Source: Nitrospirillum iridis
GTDB lineage: Bacteria; Pseudomonadota; Alphaproteobacteria; Azospirillales; Azospirillaceae
Length of the DNA: 64,000 nucleotides
Assembly (NCBI RefSeq): GCF_014205765.1
Contig: NZ_JACIIZ010000005.1
Coordinates: forward strand, 384,837-448,836
Direction of reading: 5' to 3'
Position 1 is the first letter of the stretch, and the number at the start of each line of letters is the position of its first letter. Shown here piece by piece: positions 44,094-53,527 of this stretch. The position numbers and the translations under genes were made by a program. Under the pieces are notes generated by a model. It was given only the letters and a program-made list of their open reading frames with translations. It was not told the origin of the DNA and did not search any database.

Positions 44094-45422
44094 ATGACAT
44101 CGTCCCCCGCCCCCGCCGCCACCGGATCGACCCAGTGGCTGGATCGCCGCGTCCTGACGGTGCTGTGCCTGGGCTTCGCCAGCGGCCTGCCCTATTTCCT
44201 GCTGTTCTCCACATTGTCGGCGTGGCTGACGGAATCGCATGTGACGCGCACAGCCATCGGCCTATTCGCCATGGTGCGCACGCCCTTCACCTTCAAACCG
44301 CTGTGGGCGCCGCTGATCGACCGGTTGCCCCTGCCGGTGCTGACGCGGCTGATGGGCCAGCGGCGTGGCTGGGCCTTGGTGACCCAGGCGGCCCTGATGC
44401 TGACCCTGCTGGCCATGGCGGCCTGCGACCCCGCCACCAATCTCTACTGGTTGGCGGTGGCGACCGTGGCCACCGCCTTCGCCTCCGCCAGCCAGGACAT
44501 CGTCCTGGATGCCCTGCGCATCGAATTGCTGCCGGATACACACCAGCCGCAGGGGGCAGCCGCCTACATGGTGGGCTATCGCCTGGGCATGATCGTGGCT
44601 GGCGCCGGCGCCCTGTACCTGGCCAGCGTCCTGCCCTGGCCTGTCGTCTACACCATCATGGCGGCCCTGGTGGCCGTGGGCATGGTGACAGTGCTGCTGT
44701 CCAGCGAACCGGCCCGGCCACCGTCCGGCCCCCACCGCACCTTCGATGTCTGGGTGCGGGAGGCGGTGGTGGCGCCTTTCACCCGGTTCGCCACCCGGCG
44801 CGGCTGGCTTGCCATCGTGGTGTTTGTCGCCATCTACAAGCTGGGCGATGTCTATGTGAACGTCATGGCCACCACCTTCTACCTGTCGGACGGCTACACG
44901 AAGCAGGAGATCGCCACCGTCAGCAAGTTGCTGGGCATGGGCTGCGCCATCGGCGGCGCGCTGTGCGGTGGCCTGCTGGCTGGGTGGGTGGGCCAGGTGC
45001 GTGGCCTGATGCTGTGCGGCGCGCTGATGATCGTCACCAACCTGATGTACGCTTACCTGGCATCCCAACCGCACGACATCGTCCTGCTGGCCGTGGTGGT
45101 GGGGCTGGAACTGTTTGCTGGCGGCATGAGTTCCGCCGCCTTCGCGGCCTTCCTGGCACGGCTATGCGACCCCGGCTTCACCGCCACCCAGTACGCCTTG
45201 CTGTCCAGCCTGGCCACCCTGCCGCTGGACCTCCTGTCGGGCGGCAGCGGCTGGCTCGCCGACCACCTCAACTCCTGGCCGCTCTATTTCGCCGCCAGCG
45301 CCGCCATGGGGGTGCCCGGGCTGCTGCTGCTGCTGCTGCTGTCCCGTCTGGCGGACATCCACCACCGCCCGGCGGAGGATGCCGTCCCCGATCAGGGCGG
45401 ATCGCGGCCCGTGCCGGCGTAG
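44094..45422 (+). CDS. AmpG-like MFS transporter
   Basis: A 442-residue major-facilitator permease with 12 predicted helices, of the AmpG/muropeptide type: CLGFASGLPYFLLFSTLSAWL, PFTFKPLWAPLIDRLPLPVL, ASASQDIVLDALRIELL, and a loop 'FYLSDGYTKQEIATVSKLLG'. AmpG imports GlcNAc-anhydroMurNAc peptides for cell-wall recycling. No ampC, ampD or ampR is near, so a recycling role rests on similarity only. Its 3' end overlaps the converging 45392 gene by 31 bp, an unusually long overlap. Confidence 0.88.
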   Translation: MTSSPAPAATGSTQWLDRRVLTVLCLGFASGLPYFLLFSTLSAWLTESHVTRTAIGLFAMVRTPFTFKPLWAPLIDRLPLPVLTRLMGQRRGWALVTQAALMLTLLAMAACDPATNLYWLAVATVATAFASASQDIVLDALRIELLPDTHQPQGAAAYMVGYRLGMIVAGAGALYLASVLPWPVVYTIMAALVAVGMVTVLLSSEPARPPSGPHRTFDVWVREAVVAPFTRFATRRGWLAIVVFVAIYKLGDVYVNVMATTFYLSDGYTKQEIATVSKLLGMGCAIGGALCGGLLAGWVGQVRGLMLCGALMIVTNLMYAYLASQPHDIVLLAVVVGLELFAGGMSSAAFAAFLARLCDPGFTATQYALLSSLATLPLDLLSGGSGWLADHLNSWPLYFAASAAMGVPGLLLLLLLSRLADIHHRPAEDAVPDQGGSRPVPA

Positions 45423-45964
45423 CCGCCTGGCCCTGGCGGCGTCTCCACCGTCAGCCCGCCGAGATCGATCCCAGCCTCCCCGCCCTTGGCGGCCAGACGC
45501 ACGCTGCCGCCCACCAGACTGAGGGTGTGGACCGTGCCGGTGCCGTTCAGGTTCCTGTCCAACCCGGCCAGCAATCCCCGCAGATTGATGGGCCGGTCAG
45601 CGTAGAGCACGGGGTCCAGCACCCGCGTGCGCACCACCAGGCGGCCGCTGGTCAGCGAGGCCAGTAGGTCGACCTCCACCACCGCGCGGGCGGCGGTGAT
45701 GGACGGCCGGTCGGGGGTCTGCGGGTTGGCCAGACTGAAATGGTGCAGGATCAGCCTGGCGGGGAAGCCCCGCCGCACCTCGGGATCAGCCCGCACCACC
45801 ACGCCGCTGGCGGGGTCGTCGCTGAGCTGTGCCAGGATGGCTTGCGCGCGGCCCGGCAAATCCACGGCGAAGGGGAACACCACGACCAGCACCGCCGCCA
45901 TCAGGATGATGAACACCACCAGGCGGAACAGCAGGCGAAAGGGCGCCGTGATCAGGGAAAGCAT
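45392..45964 (-). CDS. AsmA-like membrane-anchored protein of unknown function
   Basis: A 190-residue protein with one N-terminal transmembrane helix (LVVFIILMAAVLVVVFPFAV) followed by a periplasmic beta-rich domain (VVRADPEVRRGFPARLILHHFSLAN, RAVVEVDLLASLTSGRLVVR, ADRPINLRGLLAGLDRN). This resembles the N-terminal part of AsmA-type lipid-transfer or biogenesis proteins but is much shorter. It overlaps the 3' end of the AmpG gene by 31 bp in the opposite direction. Function unknown. Confidence 0.7.
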   Translation of the reverse strand: MLSLITAPFRLLFRLVVFIILMAAVLVVVFPFAVDLPGRAQAILAQLSDDPASGVVVRADPEVRRGFPARLILHHFSLANPQTPDRPSITAARAVVEVDLLASLTSGRLVVRTRVLDPVLYADRPINLRGLLAGLDRNLNGTGTVHTLSLVGGSVRLAAKGGEAGIDLGGLTVETPPGPGGYAGTGRDPP

Positions 45965-46134
45965 GGGGTGCGGGGCCGCCGGGCGTGGGAAATGCGGCGT
46001 GACTGTATCGGTGGCGGCAAATCCCTGCCACCATGTTCGGGGCTGTGGCGTTCAGCCGCCCCAGGGCGGAGGCCGGTCGCGTGGCTGGGCATCGGGCCCA
46101 TGCTGAAAAATGCGTCATGCCCCCGGTCGAAGCC

Positions 46135-46164
46135 CTTGACAGCCCCTGGCCAGGTGTCCTACAT
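46135..46164 (+). promoter_or_regulatory. tRNA-Met promoter
   Basis: TTGACA (46136-46141) and CTACAT (46159-46164), spacer 17 bp; this fits the alphaproteobacterial CTTGAC-N17-CTATAT consensus. The tRNA starts about 35 bp beyond the predicted start site. Confidence 0.75.
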
Positions 46165-46205
46165 GACGGCCCTCACCAACGCCGGCCTGTCCGGCGCTGG
46201 CCTAT

Positions 46206-46280
46206 GGCAGCGTAGCTCAGTGGTAGAGCAGGGGAATCATAATCCCTTGGTCGGGGGTTCAAATCCCTCCGCTGCTACCA
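46206..46280 (+). tRNA. tRNA-Met (anticodon CAT)
   Basis: A 75-nt cloverleaf with encoded CCA: acceptor GGCAGCG / CGCTGCT (first pair G-U), D-arm AGCTCAGTGGTAGAGCA, anticodon stem GGGGA / TCCCT with loop ATCATAA (CAT at 34-36), T-arm with GGTTCAAATC. CAT elongator Met is most likely. A lysidine-dependent Ile2 tRNA also carries CAT in DNA and cannot be ruled out by anticodon alone. No initiator 3-GC features (GGG/CCC in the anticodon stem) are seen. Confidence 0.93.
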
Positions 46281-46318
46281 AATTCGGTGGTGCCTAACCC
46301 GCACCGGCCGCTTACACG

Positions 46319-46358
46319 AACCCTCGGGAAGACCTGCACGGCTCCCGAGGGTTTGTTG
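46319..46358 (+). terminator. terminator after the tRNA
   Basis: An 11-bp stem AACCCTCGGGA / TCCCGAGGGTT with a 13-nt loop, then TGTTGTAT. It may also serve the converging META gene. Confidence 0.8.
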
Positions 46359-46371
46359 TATCCGGGCCACG

Positions 46372-46902
46372 CTATTGCCCCGTCATGCCCCCGCCGACGG
46401 TATTGCCCGCCGGCTCCGGCGGCTCCCCATTCATGACGCGCACGAACAGCAGCTCATCACCGTTGTCGCTGGCCAGTGTCAGGGTATCCAGGTCGCGGCC
46501 GGGATCGCGGGCGCGGGTCAGGGTGGTGGCGGTGGTCAGCACCTCCAGATAATCCTGTTCCAGCTTGGCGCGTTCCGGCGACAGGCAGACCATGCGGGTG
46601 GTGGCCGCGGGCAACACCTGCAGATACCCCCCACCCAGGGTGTAGCCGCCGCGATAGCGATTGCAGCCGGCGTTGCCCGACAGGATGTTGGCGGCGCCGT
46701 CACGGTTGAACCGGATGCTGATGGGGCCGCCATTGCCACCGGGCATCAGGGGGTAGGCCGCCCCGTTGCGCTGCTGCCAGTGCTGCAATTCCCAGCCCGT
46801 GCCGGCCAGATCCTCCGCCGAGACGTTGGATGCGGGCTTGGGCATGGAACAGCCGGCCAACACCAGGGTGGCCAGACAGACAATCGCAACGCTACGCAGC
46901 AT
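46372..46902 (-). CDS. META-domain (HslJ-like) lipoprotein
   Basis: A 176-residue lipoprotein with lipobox LAGC (Cys at about 18) and a META domain: LAGTGWELQHWQQRNG, ISIRFNRDGAANILSGNAGCNRYRGGY, TTRMVCLSPERAKLEQDYLEVL and a final LLFVRV strand. The 'SGnaGCNryrG' and 'TrMaC' motifs define the family, linked to heat shock and novobiocin resistance in HslJ. The ATG at 46902 fits AAGGA spacing better than the TTG at 46908. Lipid-anchored in the periplasm. Confidence 0.9.
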   Translation of the reverse strand: MLRSVAIVCLATLVLAGCSMPKPASNVSAEDLAGTGWELQHWQQRNGAAYPLMPGGNGGPISIRFNRDGAANILSGNAGCNRYRGGYTLGGGYLQVLPAATTRMVCLSPERAKLEQDYLEVLTTATTLTRARDPGRDLDTLTLASDNGDELLFVRVMNGEPPEPAGNTVGGGMTGQ

Positions 46903-47019
46903 CCTCAAGATCCTTCCCGGATGATCGGCAAACCCTTGTTCCGCATGCCGAATGTGGTGTGGACACTATGCGCGCGGGTATGCCGGGTGGCGATACCTCC
47001 TTATGATTGAACCGTCCGG

Positions 47020-47904
47020 CTAGGGGGCCTTGCCCTCCGGCCTATAGCCGGCCGTCCCATCGACCTGGGCATGCACCAGCCGGCTGACGCCACCCAAGGC
47101 CAGACCGTCCGCGCGGTGCGCGAAATAGCGGGGGTTCAGTTCCGACGCCCCCGAATCCTCCACCGTCGTGAAACCCAGGGCGCGCAGGTCGGGCAACAAG
47201 CTGTCGGGGGTGAAGAAGGACCGCCACGGCTCCCCCTCCGCCGCCGCGCGGTCCAGCATGGCCTGGAAGATGGGCCGCTGGCCGGGGGACAGGCGGTCGG
47301 CTGGCAGGCTGTAGTCGAAGACGATGCCGCTGCCCGCCGGAAGCCCGGCGATCAGGCGCAAGGTGTCCATGACCGCATCCCGGGTCAGGTACATGGTGAC
47401 GCCCAACCAGGCGAAGAAGGCCGGCCGGTCCCAGTCAAAGCCGGCATGGGTCAGCCCGGTACTCAAGGTGTCCCGCTCCAAATCGAGGGGCGCGAAGGTG
47501 ACGCCAGCCGGTGGCACGACGCCGGCATGTCGCAGCATCTCCCGCTTCCAGGCCTGCGTCGCGGGATGGTCAACCTCGATCACCCGCAGGTCGGGGTGGG
47601 GGTTGCGGTAGGCGAAGGTGTCGAGCCCCGCGCCCAGCAGAACATACTGCCCCACCCCCTGCCCCACCGCCGCGGCCAGCCCCTCCTCCGCATGGCGGCT
47701 GCGGGCGACCAGGGCCGCGCGCAGGAAGCGCGCCGGCGGCTGGCGCAGCCGCGCCTCATCGGCGCGGATGCGCCGCTCCGCGTCCGGCCCCAGGATGGGC
47801 AGGGCCACGGGGTCGGCGAACACCACGGGTGTATCCAGCACCTGATGCGCCGCCCGCAGCAGGGCGACGGCCAGGGCGGTGCGGCTGGGACGGCCTTGGT
47901 CCAC
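47020..47904 (-). CDS. class I SAM methyltransferase, LCM-like
   Basis: A 294-residue S-adenosylmethionine methyltransferase of the leucine-carboxyl-methyltransferase-like family common in actinobacteria and proteobacteria: GRPSRTALAVALLRAAHQ, the SAM motif QYVLLGAGLDTFAYRN, RVIEVDHPATQAWKREML and the AFFAWLGVTMYLTRDAV motif. The start is placed at GTG 47904 because GGAG sits seven bases upstream and the protein then opens with the family's 'xQGRPSRTA'; the frame extends to 47937. Substrate unknown; polyketide or small-acid O-methylation is typical of the family. Confidence 0.87.
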   Translation of the reverse strand: MDQGRPSRTALAVALLRAAHQVLDTPVVFADPVALPILGPDAERRIRADEARLRQPPARFLRAALVARSRHAEEGLAAAVGQGVGQYVLLGAGLDTFAYRNPHPDLRVIEVDHPATQAWKREMLRHAGVVPPAGVTFAPLDLERDTLSTGLTHAGFDWDRPAFFAWLGVTMYLTRDAVMDTLRLIAGLPAGSGIVFDYSLPADRLSPGQRPIFQAMLDRAAAEGEPWRSFFTPDSLLPDLRALGFTTVEDSGASELNPRYFAHRADGLALGGVSRLVHAQVDGTAGYRPEGKAP

Positions 47905-47952
47905 CGAGATGCTCCAACTCAAGGGAAGGGAGCACACCCTATCATGGAATGA

Positions 47953-49089
47953 TTACGCGGCGCCCACGATCCAGCCCCCGCCAAGGACGCGGTCGTCCTG
48001 GTAGAAGACGGCGGCCTGCCCAGGGGCCACGCCGAACTGGGGCTGCTCCAGGTCAACGGCGGCGCCACCCTGGCCATCGAGGAACAGGCGGGCGGCCAGG
48101 GCCGGCTGGGCGGAGCGCAACTTGACCGTGACAGGCAGCCCCTCGGCCGGGGCGTCCCCGCCCAGCCAGTTGACCTCGCGCACCGTCACCCGTGTGCGGG
48201 CCAGCGCCGCGCGCGGCCCCACCACCACCTGGGCGCTGGCCGCATCCACGCGCACGACGTAGAGGGGGTCGGTGTCGCCCCCCGGCTCCATCGCCAAGGT
48301 GGCGTTGCCGCCCAGGCCCAGGCCCTTGCGTTGGCCAACGGTGTAGTTGATCACGCCCTCATGCCGGCCCAGGACCCGGCCGTCGACATGGACGATGTCG
48401 CCCGGCGTCACGGCGCCGGGACGCAGGCGGTTCACCACCGCCGCGTAGGAGCCGTTGGGGACGAAGCAGATATCCTGGCTGTCGGGCTTGTCGGCCACCG
48501 GCAGGCGGTAGCGGTCGGCCAGGGCCCGGGTCTCCGTCTTGGGCATGCCGCCCAGGGGGAAACGCAGGAAATCCAACTGCGCCTGGGTGGTGGCGAACAG
48601 GAAGTAGCTCTGGTCCTTGGATGGGTCGGCGGCGCGGTGCAGTTCGGCGCCCCGCGCCCCCTGCACCCGCCGCACATAGTGACCGGTGGCCAGGGCCTCG
48701 GCCCCCAGATCGCGCGCCTGGTCCAGCAGGTCGCGAAACTTGACCCGCTGGTTGCAGCGCACGCAGGGGATGGGGGTTTCACCCCGCAGGTAGCTGTCGG
48801 CGAAATCCTGCATCACCGCATCGGAGAAGCGGGATTCATAGTCCAGGACATAGTGGGGAATGCCGATGGTCTCGGCCACGCGGCTGGCGTCGTAGATGTC
48901 CTGGCCGGCGCAGCAGGCGCCCTTGCGCCCCACGGCCATGCCATGGTCGTACAGTTGCAGGGTGACGCCGACCACGTCGTAGCCCTCCTCCTTCAGGAGG
49001 GCCGCGGTGACCGAGCTGTCCACCCCGCCGGACATGGCGACCACCACGCGGGTGTCGGCCGGCGCCTTATCGAAGCCTAGGGAATTCAT
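47953..49089 (-). CDS. mnmA: tRNA-specific 2-thiouridylase
   Basis: MnmA thiolates U34 of tRNA-Lys, Glu and Gln, using sulfur passed from a cysteine desulfurase. 378 residues. The ATP pyrophosphatase loop [15 protein letters not shown], the catalytic pair in [11 protein letters not shown] and [12 protein letters not shown], and the [11 protein letters not shown]-binding segment are all present. ATG 49089 is chosen over the upstream frame because the protein then begins just before the PP-loop. The nearby 2Fe-2S ferredoxin and, further on, desulfurase and HscB are the sulfur-relay context. Confidence 0.96.
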   Translation of the reverse strand: MNSLGFDKAPADTRVVVAMSGGVDSSVTAALLKEEGYDVVGVTLQLYDHGMAVGRKGACCAGQDIYDASRVAETIGIPHYVLDYESRFSDAVMQDFADSYLRGETPIPCVRCNQRVKFRDLLDQARDLGAEALATGHYVRRVQGARGAELHRAADPSKDQSYFLFATTQAQLDFLRFPLGGMPKTETRALADRYRLPVADKPDSQDICFVPNGSYAAVVNRLRPGAVTPGDIVHVDGRVLGRHEGVINYTVGQRKGLGLGGNATLAMEPGGDTDPLYVVRVDAASAQVVVGPRAALARTRVTVREVNWLGGDAPAEGLPVTVKLRSAQPALAARLFLDGQGGAAVDLEQPQFGVAPGQAAVFYQDDRVLGGGWIVGAA

Positions 49090-49192
49090 GGCCCCGCATA
49101 TGGGCCAAGATGGACCCGAGCGCAAGCGCGGCCTGGCGGTCGTCACCGCAAGGCCGGCTTGTTCGTTTTAGGGACCGCCGAAAAGGGGCCGC

Positions 49193-49507
49193 TTACTTGG
49201 CGCCCGGCAGCATGACGACCAGGCCGTCCAACTCCTCGGAGATGCGGATCTGGCAGCCCAGGCGCGAGGTCTTGGTCAGACCGAAGGCCAGATCCAGCAT
49301 GTCCTCTTCATCTTCCTGCGCGTCGGGCAGCAGGTCGTACCATTCCGGGGCGACGACGACATGGCAGGTGGAGCAGGCCAGCGAGCCCTCGCAGGCGCCT
49401 TCCAGGTCGATGTTGTGCCGCCGCGCGACCTCCAGGATCGACAGGCCCAGCGGGGCCTCCACCTCACGGCGGGTTCCATCGGTCTCAACGAACGTCATCT
49501 TGGGCAT
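49193..49507 (-). CDS. fdx: ISC-type 2Fe-2S ferredoxin
   Basis: A 104-residue adrenodoxin-like ferredoxin. Cluster cysteines are Cys39, Cys45, Cys48 and Cys85 ([16 protein letters not shown] and LGCQI). It supplies electrons to Fe-S cluster assembly in ISC operons. The ATG at 49507 lacks a strong ribosome-binding site but gives the right N-terminus ([19 protein letters not shown]). The gene lies 104 bp upstream of mnmA on the same strand. In a canonical ISC operon hscA would sit upstream; here unrelated plus-strand genes do. Confidence 0.93.
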   Translation of the reverse strand: MPKMTFVETDGTRREVEAPLGLSILEVARRHNIDLEGACEGSLACSTCHVVVAPEWYDLLPDAQEDEEDMLDLAFGLTKTSRLGCQIRISEELDGLVVMLPGAK

Positions 49508-49755
49508 GGCACTGGGTCGCTCTGATAAGGGTTGGCCAAGGATTAGGCGTCGCCCGGCGGCCGGTGCGGCGCCCGCCGGATCAGCCTGTCTTGGTAGAGG
49601 GCGACCGGGCGCTTGTAAAGATGGTGTCACGCATGGCGCCCGACAAAGTCCGGCACACCTGCGACCCGGCTCACCTGCGACGGCGTGGCCGCTGGCGGCG
49701 GCACGCCCGGCGCGGTATGACGCCTTCCCAGTTCCACCGAAGATCAGGGGCCCCC

Positions 49756-50442
49756 ATGTCACCGTTCCGCTGGCTGGCCACGCCGCTGCTGGGCCTGCTT
49801 CTCATGGCGGGCATCGCCACCGCCGCGCCGAAGGGCAAGGCGACACCGCCGGTGGGTGCTGGACCGCAAGGCATCAGCGACCTGGCGCCCATAGCCCTGA
49901 CATCGGGCGTCAATGAACTGAAGCGATTCAGCCCTGATGGCCGTACCGCGCTCATCGTCCGCGCCTGGCGCGACAACGGCAACGCCTGGGGCCACAACAC
50001 CTATCTGGTGATGATGAAACCCACGGCGGACGGCGGCGGCATCCGCGGCGGCTGGAACCTGGTGTCGGTCGAGGCGGAAACGCCGCCGGGCGTGGCAGAG
50101 ATCGTGCGCGACAGCCCGCACACCTTCGAGGACGCCATCCGGTCCGTCGTCTTCGCCCATGGCAAGGTCGACGGCAAACCCCAGACCCTGCTGCTGATCG
50201 CCACCCGCACGGTGAAAGACGCGGTGCCCGACCCGGCCCCCACCACCATCGCCATCTATCAGCTGGTCGTCAACGCCCAGGAGGACGACCCGGTCGGCGA
50301 CACGGTCGACGCCTTCCACCGCATCCGCAGCTGGCAAACCAGGAAGCCCTATTGCAGCAGCGACGCCGCCCTGGCCACGGAGTTGGGCCTGCCCCGGCCG
50401 GAGGGCAGCGAGGCGCCGGACACGGCGGATGGCTGCCCATAA
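49756..50442 (+). CDS. exported protein of unknown function
   Basis: A 228-residue periplasmic protein with a clean signal peptide ([19 protein letters not shown]). The body is beta-rich ([62 protein letters not shown], then [29 protein letters not shown]) and ends with a Cys pair ([14 protein letters not shown] and DGCP). I do not recognise the family. It is 130 bp ahead of the CocE-like gene and may share its transcript. Confidence 0.8.
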   Translation: MSPFRWLATPLLGLLLMAGIATAAPKGKATPPVGAGPQGISDLAPIALTSGVNELKRFSPDGRTALIVRAWRDNGNAWGHNTYLVMMKPTADGGGIRGGWNLVSVEAETPPGVAEIVRDSPHTFEDAIRSVVFAHGKVDGKPQTLLLIATRTVKDAVPDPAPTTIAIYQLVVNAQEDDPVGDTVDAFHRIRSWQTRKPYCSSDAALATELGLPRPEGSEAPDTADGCP

Positions 50443-50573
50443 GGCATTCCACCAGCCTGCCCCGCCGCGCCCAAAGTCCACGCTTTCCCCGATATCCATG
50501 ATGGCTTAGCCTGCGCCCAAATGGGCCCCGCGCCAGCGCGGAGGCCCCCGAGACGGACGGGGACACGGCGTAT

Positions 50574-52601
50574 ATGAAGCGAGTGATGGAGAAACGGCGC
50601 GCCCTTCGGGCCGCGCGGGCGTTGGGCGTGGCTGGATTGGCGCTGACGCTGTCCGGACCGATGACGGCGCCGGTGGCGCTGGCCCAAGGGGCGGCCCAAG
50701 GCCCGGCCCAGCAGGGCCAGGACAAGCCGTTCAACGTGGCGGAGCATTACACCAAGTACGAATACCGCATCGCCATGCGCGACGGGGTGGAGCTGTTCAC
50801 CGTCGTCTACGTGCCCAAGGACCAGTCCAAGACCTATCCCTTCCTGATGGTGCGCACGCCCTATGGCGCTGGCGCCCGGGTGGGGAAGGAGCTGTGGTAC
50901 GGTGTCGAGGCCTACCCCAAGCAACTGGGCCCCTCGCCAGACTTCGACCGCGCCGGCTACATCTTCGTCTTCCAGGACGTGCGCGGTCGCTACATGTCCG
51001 GCAGCAGCTGGGTGGAGATGCGGCCGCATATCGACCAGAAGAAGTCCAAGACCGACACCGATGACAGCAGCGACATGCATGACAGTGTCGATTGGCTGCT
51101 GAAGAACGTACCGGGCAACAATGGCAAGGTCGGCATCTGGGGCATCAGCTATCCGGGCTTCTTCACATCATCCAGCATCATCGACAGCCATCCGGCCATC
51201 AAGGCGGCCTCCCCCCAGGCGCCGGTGACCGACCTGTACATGGGGGACGACGCCTATCACGGCGGCGCCTACATGCTGGCCGCCAACTTCGCCTTCTATG
51301 CCGCCTTCAAGCCACAGAACAACCCCACGACGGAGCCCCGCGGCTGGTCGGATTATGATTTCGGCACCACCGACGGCTATGACTTTTACCTGAAGAAGGG
51401 CAACCTGGCCGACATCAGCGCCCTGTTCAGCAAGGAGGACGGGATCAACTGGCGTGAGATGGTGGACCACCCCACCTACGACGACTATTGGAAGCCGCGC
51501 GCCATCGCCCCGCACCTGAAGAACATCAAGGCCGCCGTGCTGACGGTGGGCGGCTGGTTCGACGCGGAGGACCTGCACGGTCCCTTCACCACCTACAACG
51601 CCATCGAGAAGCAGAACCCCGGCACGCCCAACAACCTGGTGGTGGGCCCCTGGGTTCATGGTGGCTGGGCCCGGTCCTACGGCCGCAAGCTGGGTGCCGT
51701 CGACTTCGCCTCCGACACCGGCGATTATTACCGCAAGAACATCCTCTTCCCCTTCTTCGAGCAGCATCTGAAGGGTGCGCCGGATGCCAAGCTGGCCAAG
51801 GCCACGGTGTTCGAGACAGGCACCAACGTCTGGCGCCAGTACGCGGCCTGGCCGCCCAAACAGGCGCGAACCCGCACCCTGTACCTGCAGCCGGGGGGAA
51901 CCTTGGGCTGGACGGCGCCGGGACAAAATGGCGGAGCCAAGTTCGACGAGTATGTCAGCGACCCGGCCCGCCCGGTGCCCTATGTCGGATACGTCACCAC
52001 CGACGTGCCCAAGGAATACATGGTGGCCGACCAGCGCTTCGCCACCACGCGGGGCGACGTGCTGACCTACCAGACGGCACCGCTGGAAAACGACGTCACC
52101 ATCGTCGGCCCCGTGGTTCCCAAGCTGTTCGTCTCCACCTCCGGCACCGACAGCGACTGGGTGGTCAAGGTGATCGACGTCTATCCGCAGGAATTGCCGC
52201 CGTCGCAGTCCGGCGGCGGTGAAGGGCCGGCCGATCCCAAGAGCGACGTGCCGCCGCCCTCCGTCGACATGGGCGGATACCAGCAGCTGGTGCGCGGCGA
52301 CCCGCTGCGGGGCAAGTTCCGCAACAGCTTCGAGAAGCCGGAACCGATGGTGCCGGATCAGGTCACCCCTATCCGCTATGCCCTGGCGGACATCAACCAC
52401 ACCTTCCGCCGCGGCCACCGCATCATGGTGCAGATCCAAAGCAGCTGGTTCCCCCTGACCGACCGCAACCCGCAGACGTTCGTCGACATCCCCAACGCCA
52501 AGCCGGGCGATTTCAAGGCGGCGCGCGAGCGGGTCTACCGCTCACCCGATTATCCGTCGGGCCTGGAGGTGCAGGTGATGCCCGGGGTGGGGGCGCCTTA
52601 A
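50574..52601 (+). CDS. exported CocE/NonD-family esterase (alpha-amino-acid ester hydrolase-like)
   Basis: A 675-residue periplasmic S15-type hydrolase. Signal peptide to about 37 (PVALAQG). Catalytic elements: GIWGISYPGFFTSSSIID (Ser), GGWFDAEDLHGPFTTY (Asp), GPWVHGGWARSYG (His), with the C-terminal jelly-roll and the AEH-like substrate region (GSSWVEMRPHIDQKK). Closest to the acetobacterial/xanthomonad alpha-amino-acid ester hydrolases, which act on beta-lactam-like side chains, or to glutaryl acylases; the true substrate is unknown. It converges on the YoaK gene with a 4-bp stop overlap. Confidence 0.92.
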   Translation: MKRVMEKRRALRAARALGVAGLALTLSGPMTAPVALAQGAAQGPAQQGQDKPFNVAEHYTKYEYRIAMRDGVELFTVVYVPKDQSKTYPFLMVRTPYGAGARVGKELWYGVEAYPKQLGPSPDFDRAGYIFVFQDVRGRYMSGSSWVEMRPHIDQKKSKTDTDDSSDMHDSVDWLLKNVPGNNGKVGIWGISYPGFFTSSSIIDSHPAIKAASPQAPVTDLYMGDDAYHGGAYMLAANFAFYAAFKPQNNPTTEPRGWSDYDFGTTDGYDFYLKKGNLADISALFSKEDGINWREMVDHPTYDDYWKPRAIAPHLKNIKAAVLTVGGWFDAEDLHGPFTTYNAIEKQNPGTPNNLVVGPWVHGGWARSYGRKLGAVDFASDTGDYYRKNILFPFFEQHLKGAPDAKLAKATVFETGTNVWRQYAAWPPKQARTRTLYLQPGGTLGWTAPGQNGGAKFDEYVSDPARPVPYVGYVTTDVPKEYMVADQRFATTRGDVLTYQTAPLENDVTIVGPVVPKLFVSTSGTDSDWVVKVIDVYPQELPPSQSGGGEGPADPKSDVPPPSVDMGGYQQLVRGDPLRGKFRNSFEKPEPMVPDQVTPIRYALADINHTFRRGHRIMVQIQSSWFPLTDRNPQTFVDIPNAKPGDFKAARERVYRSPDYPSGLEVQVMPGVGAP

Positions 52602-53428
52602 GCGCCGCCGCCGTTGCGCCGCAGGTCATCCACCAGCGGCACAATGGCCAGCATCAGCAGCAGCAGGGCCAGCGGCACCGTGACGGAGAAGCCGATCACC
52701 TTGAAGCCCAGGGCGCCCACGACGCCGCCGACGAAGAAGGTGCCGACCAGGGTGGCCAGCAGGCGCAGCTTGGCCACGTCCGCCCGCACCGCCTCCGCTT
52801 CCGGGCGGGAGCGGTTCCAGTAGAGCATCTTGCCCAACTCGATCCCGATATCCGTCACCATCCCCGTCATGTGGGTGGTGCGGATGCGGGCGCGGGAGAG
52901 CTTGGTGATGATGGCGTTCTGCAAGCCCATGATGAAGCACAGCAAGGGCACGGCCACGCCCAGGAAATGCGGGATGTGCGTCCGCAAGTCCCCGAGGACG
53001 CCGAAGGCCAGCAGCAAGGTCGCCTCAAGCGACAGGGGCAAAGCGTACAGGCTGGCGTTTTGCCGGCGCCGCCCCCAATTGATCAGAATGGCGGAGCACG
53101 CGGCACCGGCCAGGAAGGCGGCCAAGGCGCCGATGCCTGCGGCCACCAGCCCCAAGGCGCCCAACACCAGATTGTCCGCCAAGGCGGAGACCATCCCCGA
53201 CATGTGCGACGTGTATTGCCCCACCACCAGGAAGCCGCCAGCGTTGGTCATGCCGGCGACGAAGCACAAGGCCACGGCAAGCTGCGCGTCGGCCTGATCG
53301 CTGCGCTCCGGCGCGATCAGGCGCCGCAGTTTGTCCAGCGGACCAGGCCCCACGCCCTCACCGGCCCTCGGCGCCGCGCCCGCATGAACGGACGACGGGC
53401 CGGCATACGACTGATCCACGCCACGCAC
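52598..53428 (-). CDS. YoaK/DUF1275 membrane protein
   Basis: A 276-residue integral membrane protein of the YoaK family with six or seven helices: AGMTNAGGFLVVGQYTSHMSGMVSALAD, GLQNAIITKLSRARIRTTHMTGMVTDIGIELG and a final LLLLMLAIVPLVD. The repeated 'THmTG' motif is the family signature. Function unknown; not a classic transporter family. A long hydrophilic N-terminus (about 35 residues) is unusual, and the true start may be an internal codon. It converges on the CocE gene and precedes hscB's 3' end by about 100 bp. Confidence 0.87.
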   Translation of the reverse strand: MRGVDQSYAGPSSVHAGAAPRAGEGVGPGPLDKLRRLIAPERSDQADAQLAVALCFVAGMTNAGGFLVVGQYTSHMSGMVSALADNLVLGALGLVAAGIGALAAFLAGAACSAILINWGRRRQNASLYALPLSLEATLLLAFGVLGDLRTHIPHFLGVAVPLLCFIMGLQNAIITKLSRARIRTTHMTGMVTDIGIELGKMLYWNRSRPEAEAVRADVAKLRLLATLVGTFFVGGVVGALGFKVIGFSVTVPLALLLLMLAIVPLVDDLRRNGGGA

Positions 53429-53527
53429 CCCTTCGACCCTGAGGCCCCATCCGGGGGATTCGTCCCCGGCGGCGGCCGGTGGCCAATGGCCACCCGCCCC
53501 AGCATAGCGCCGGGGGATGGGGGACGA

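Noticed and set aside
46206-46280. tRNA-Ile2 (lysidine) instead of tRNA-Met
   Set aside because: The CAT anticodon fits both, but the overall sequence looks like elongator Met; kept as Met with the caveat stated.
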